Of a stretch of DNA of 12,251 nucleotides, positions 12,176 through 12,251 are shown piece by piece. This DNA is from an uncultured Oscillospiraceae bacterium (GTDB lineage Bacteria > Bacillota > Clostridia > Oscillospirales > Oscillospiraceae). The notes beneath the pieces were generated by a model. That model ran no database searches. It worked only from the letters and a program-made list of their open reading frames with translations, and had not been told where the DNA came from. Every line of letters starts with the position of its first letter. Within the stretch, counting starts at the first letter, position 1. A program made the position numbers and the translations under genes. Location of the stretch: assembly GCA_934565615.1 (NCBI GenBank), contig CAKTIH010000067.1, forward strand, positions 1 through 12,251, given 5' to 3'.

Positions 12176-12251
12176 TGCACTAGACAACAAAAAATGGACA
12201 GGAAAACGAAAATAATTGAACACAAAAAGATGGATCATTGGACGCCAGTGA

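Noticed and set aside
12194..12251. Open frame MDRKTKIIEHKKMDHWTPV running off the right edge
   Set aside because: It is only 19 codons, has no ribosome binding site and no recognisable motif. It could be the start of a gene or the edge of a mobile element, but the window ends too soon to support a call.

Overview
The window looks like a chromosomal segment of a fairly GC-rich, low-branching Firmicute, most likely a gut clostridium of the Oscillospiraceae/Ruminococcaceae type. This is an inference from Gram-positive-style ribosome binding sites (AGGAGG, GAGGTGAT), sigma-A-like promoters with 17-bp spacers, TTG and GTG starts, strong C/G preference at third codon positions, and phage genes of a kind common in that group. 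No rRNA, tRNA or CRISPR array was seen.

Positions 1-4889 are prophage or prophage-derived. On the minus strand, read right to left, lie a 38-residue GTG-start ORF, an 81-residue cysteine-rich phage protein, a small-terminase-like protein, the large terminase TerL and the first codons of a further gene, probably the portal. A foreign-looking cargo separates the small and large terminase genes, which are normally adjacent. It consists of an AT-rich lipoprotein gene on the plus strand with its own promoter, plus an island of strong palindromes at about 2757-3186. Diverging from the packaging genes are a short XRE-type repressor and a short HExxH peptidase of the ImmA type, which form a likely lysogeny switch. 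No integrase or replication gene lies between the repressor pair and the packaging genes, or between the pair and the host DNA, so this may be a reduced or rearranged prophage edge.

Positions 4913-7373 are core metabolism. A strong promoter begins 24 bp after the peptidase gene and drives thrC and thrB, which overlap by 4 bp. They encode the last two steps of threonine synthesis. A strong hairpin follows.

Positions 7380-8067 hold the 5' remnant of an IS1182-type transposase gene, then a second small XRE regulator whose promoter region is bracketed by an imperfect direct repeat, then a terminator.

Positions 8073-12175 form a signalling and surface module. It contains an OmpR-family response regulator whose promoter is preceded by CTTAA boxes 11 bp apart, and a large multi-spanning sensor kinase one base downstream with a proline-rich extracytoplasmic segment. 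After a 100-bp gap that can fold into a large hairpin trapping the next start codon comes a secreted CnaB-like protein. That protein has a Pro/Thr/Glu stalk and a C-terminal anchor. The kinase and the surface protein share the same unusual Pro-Ser/Thr-Glu low-complexity style. They may act together at the cell wall, but this is inference from adjacency.
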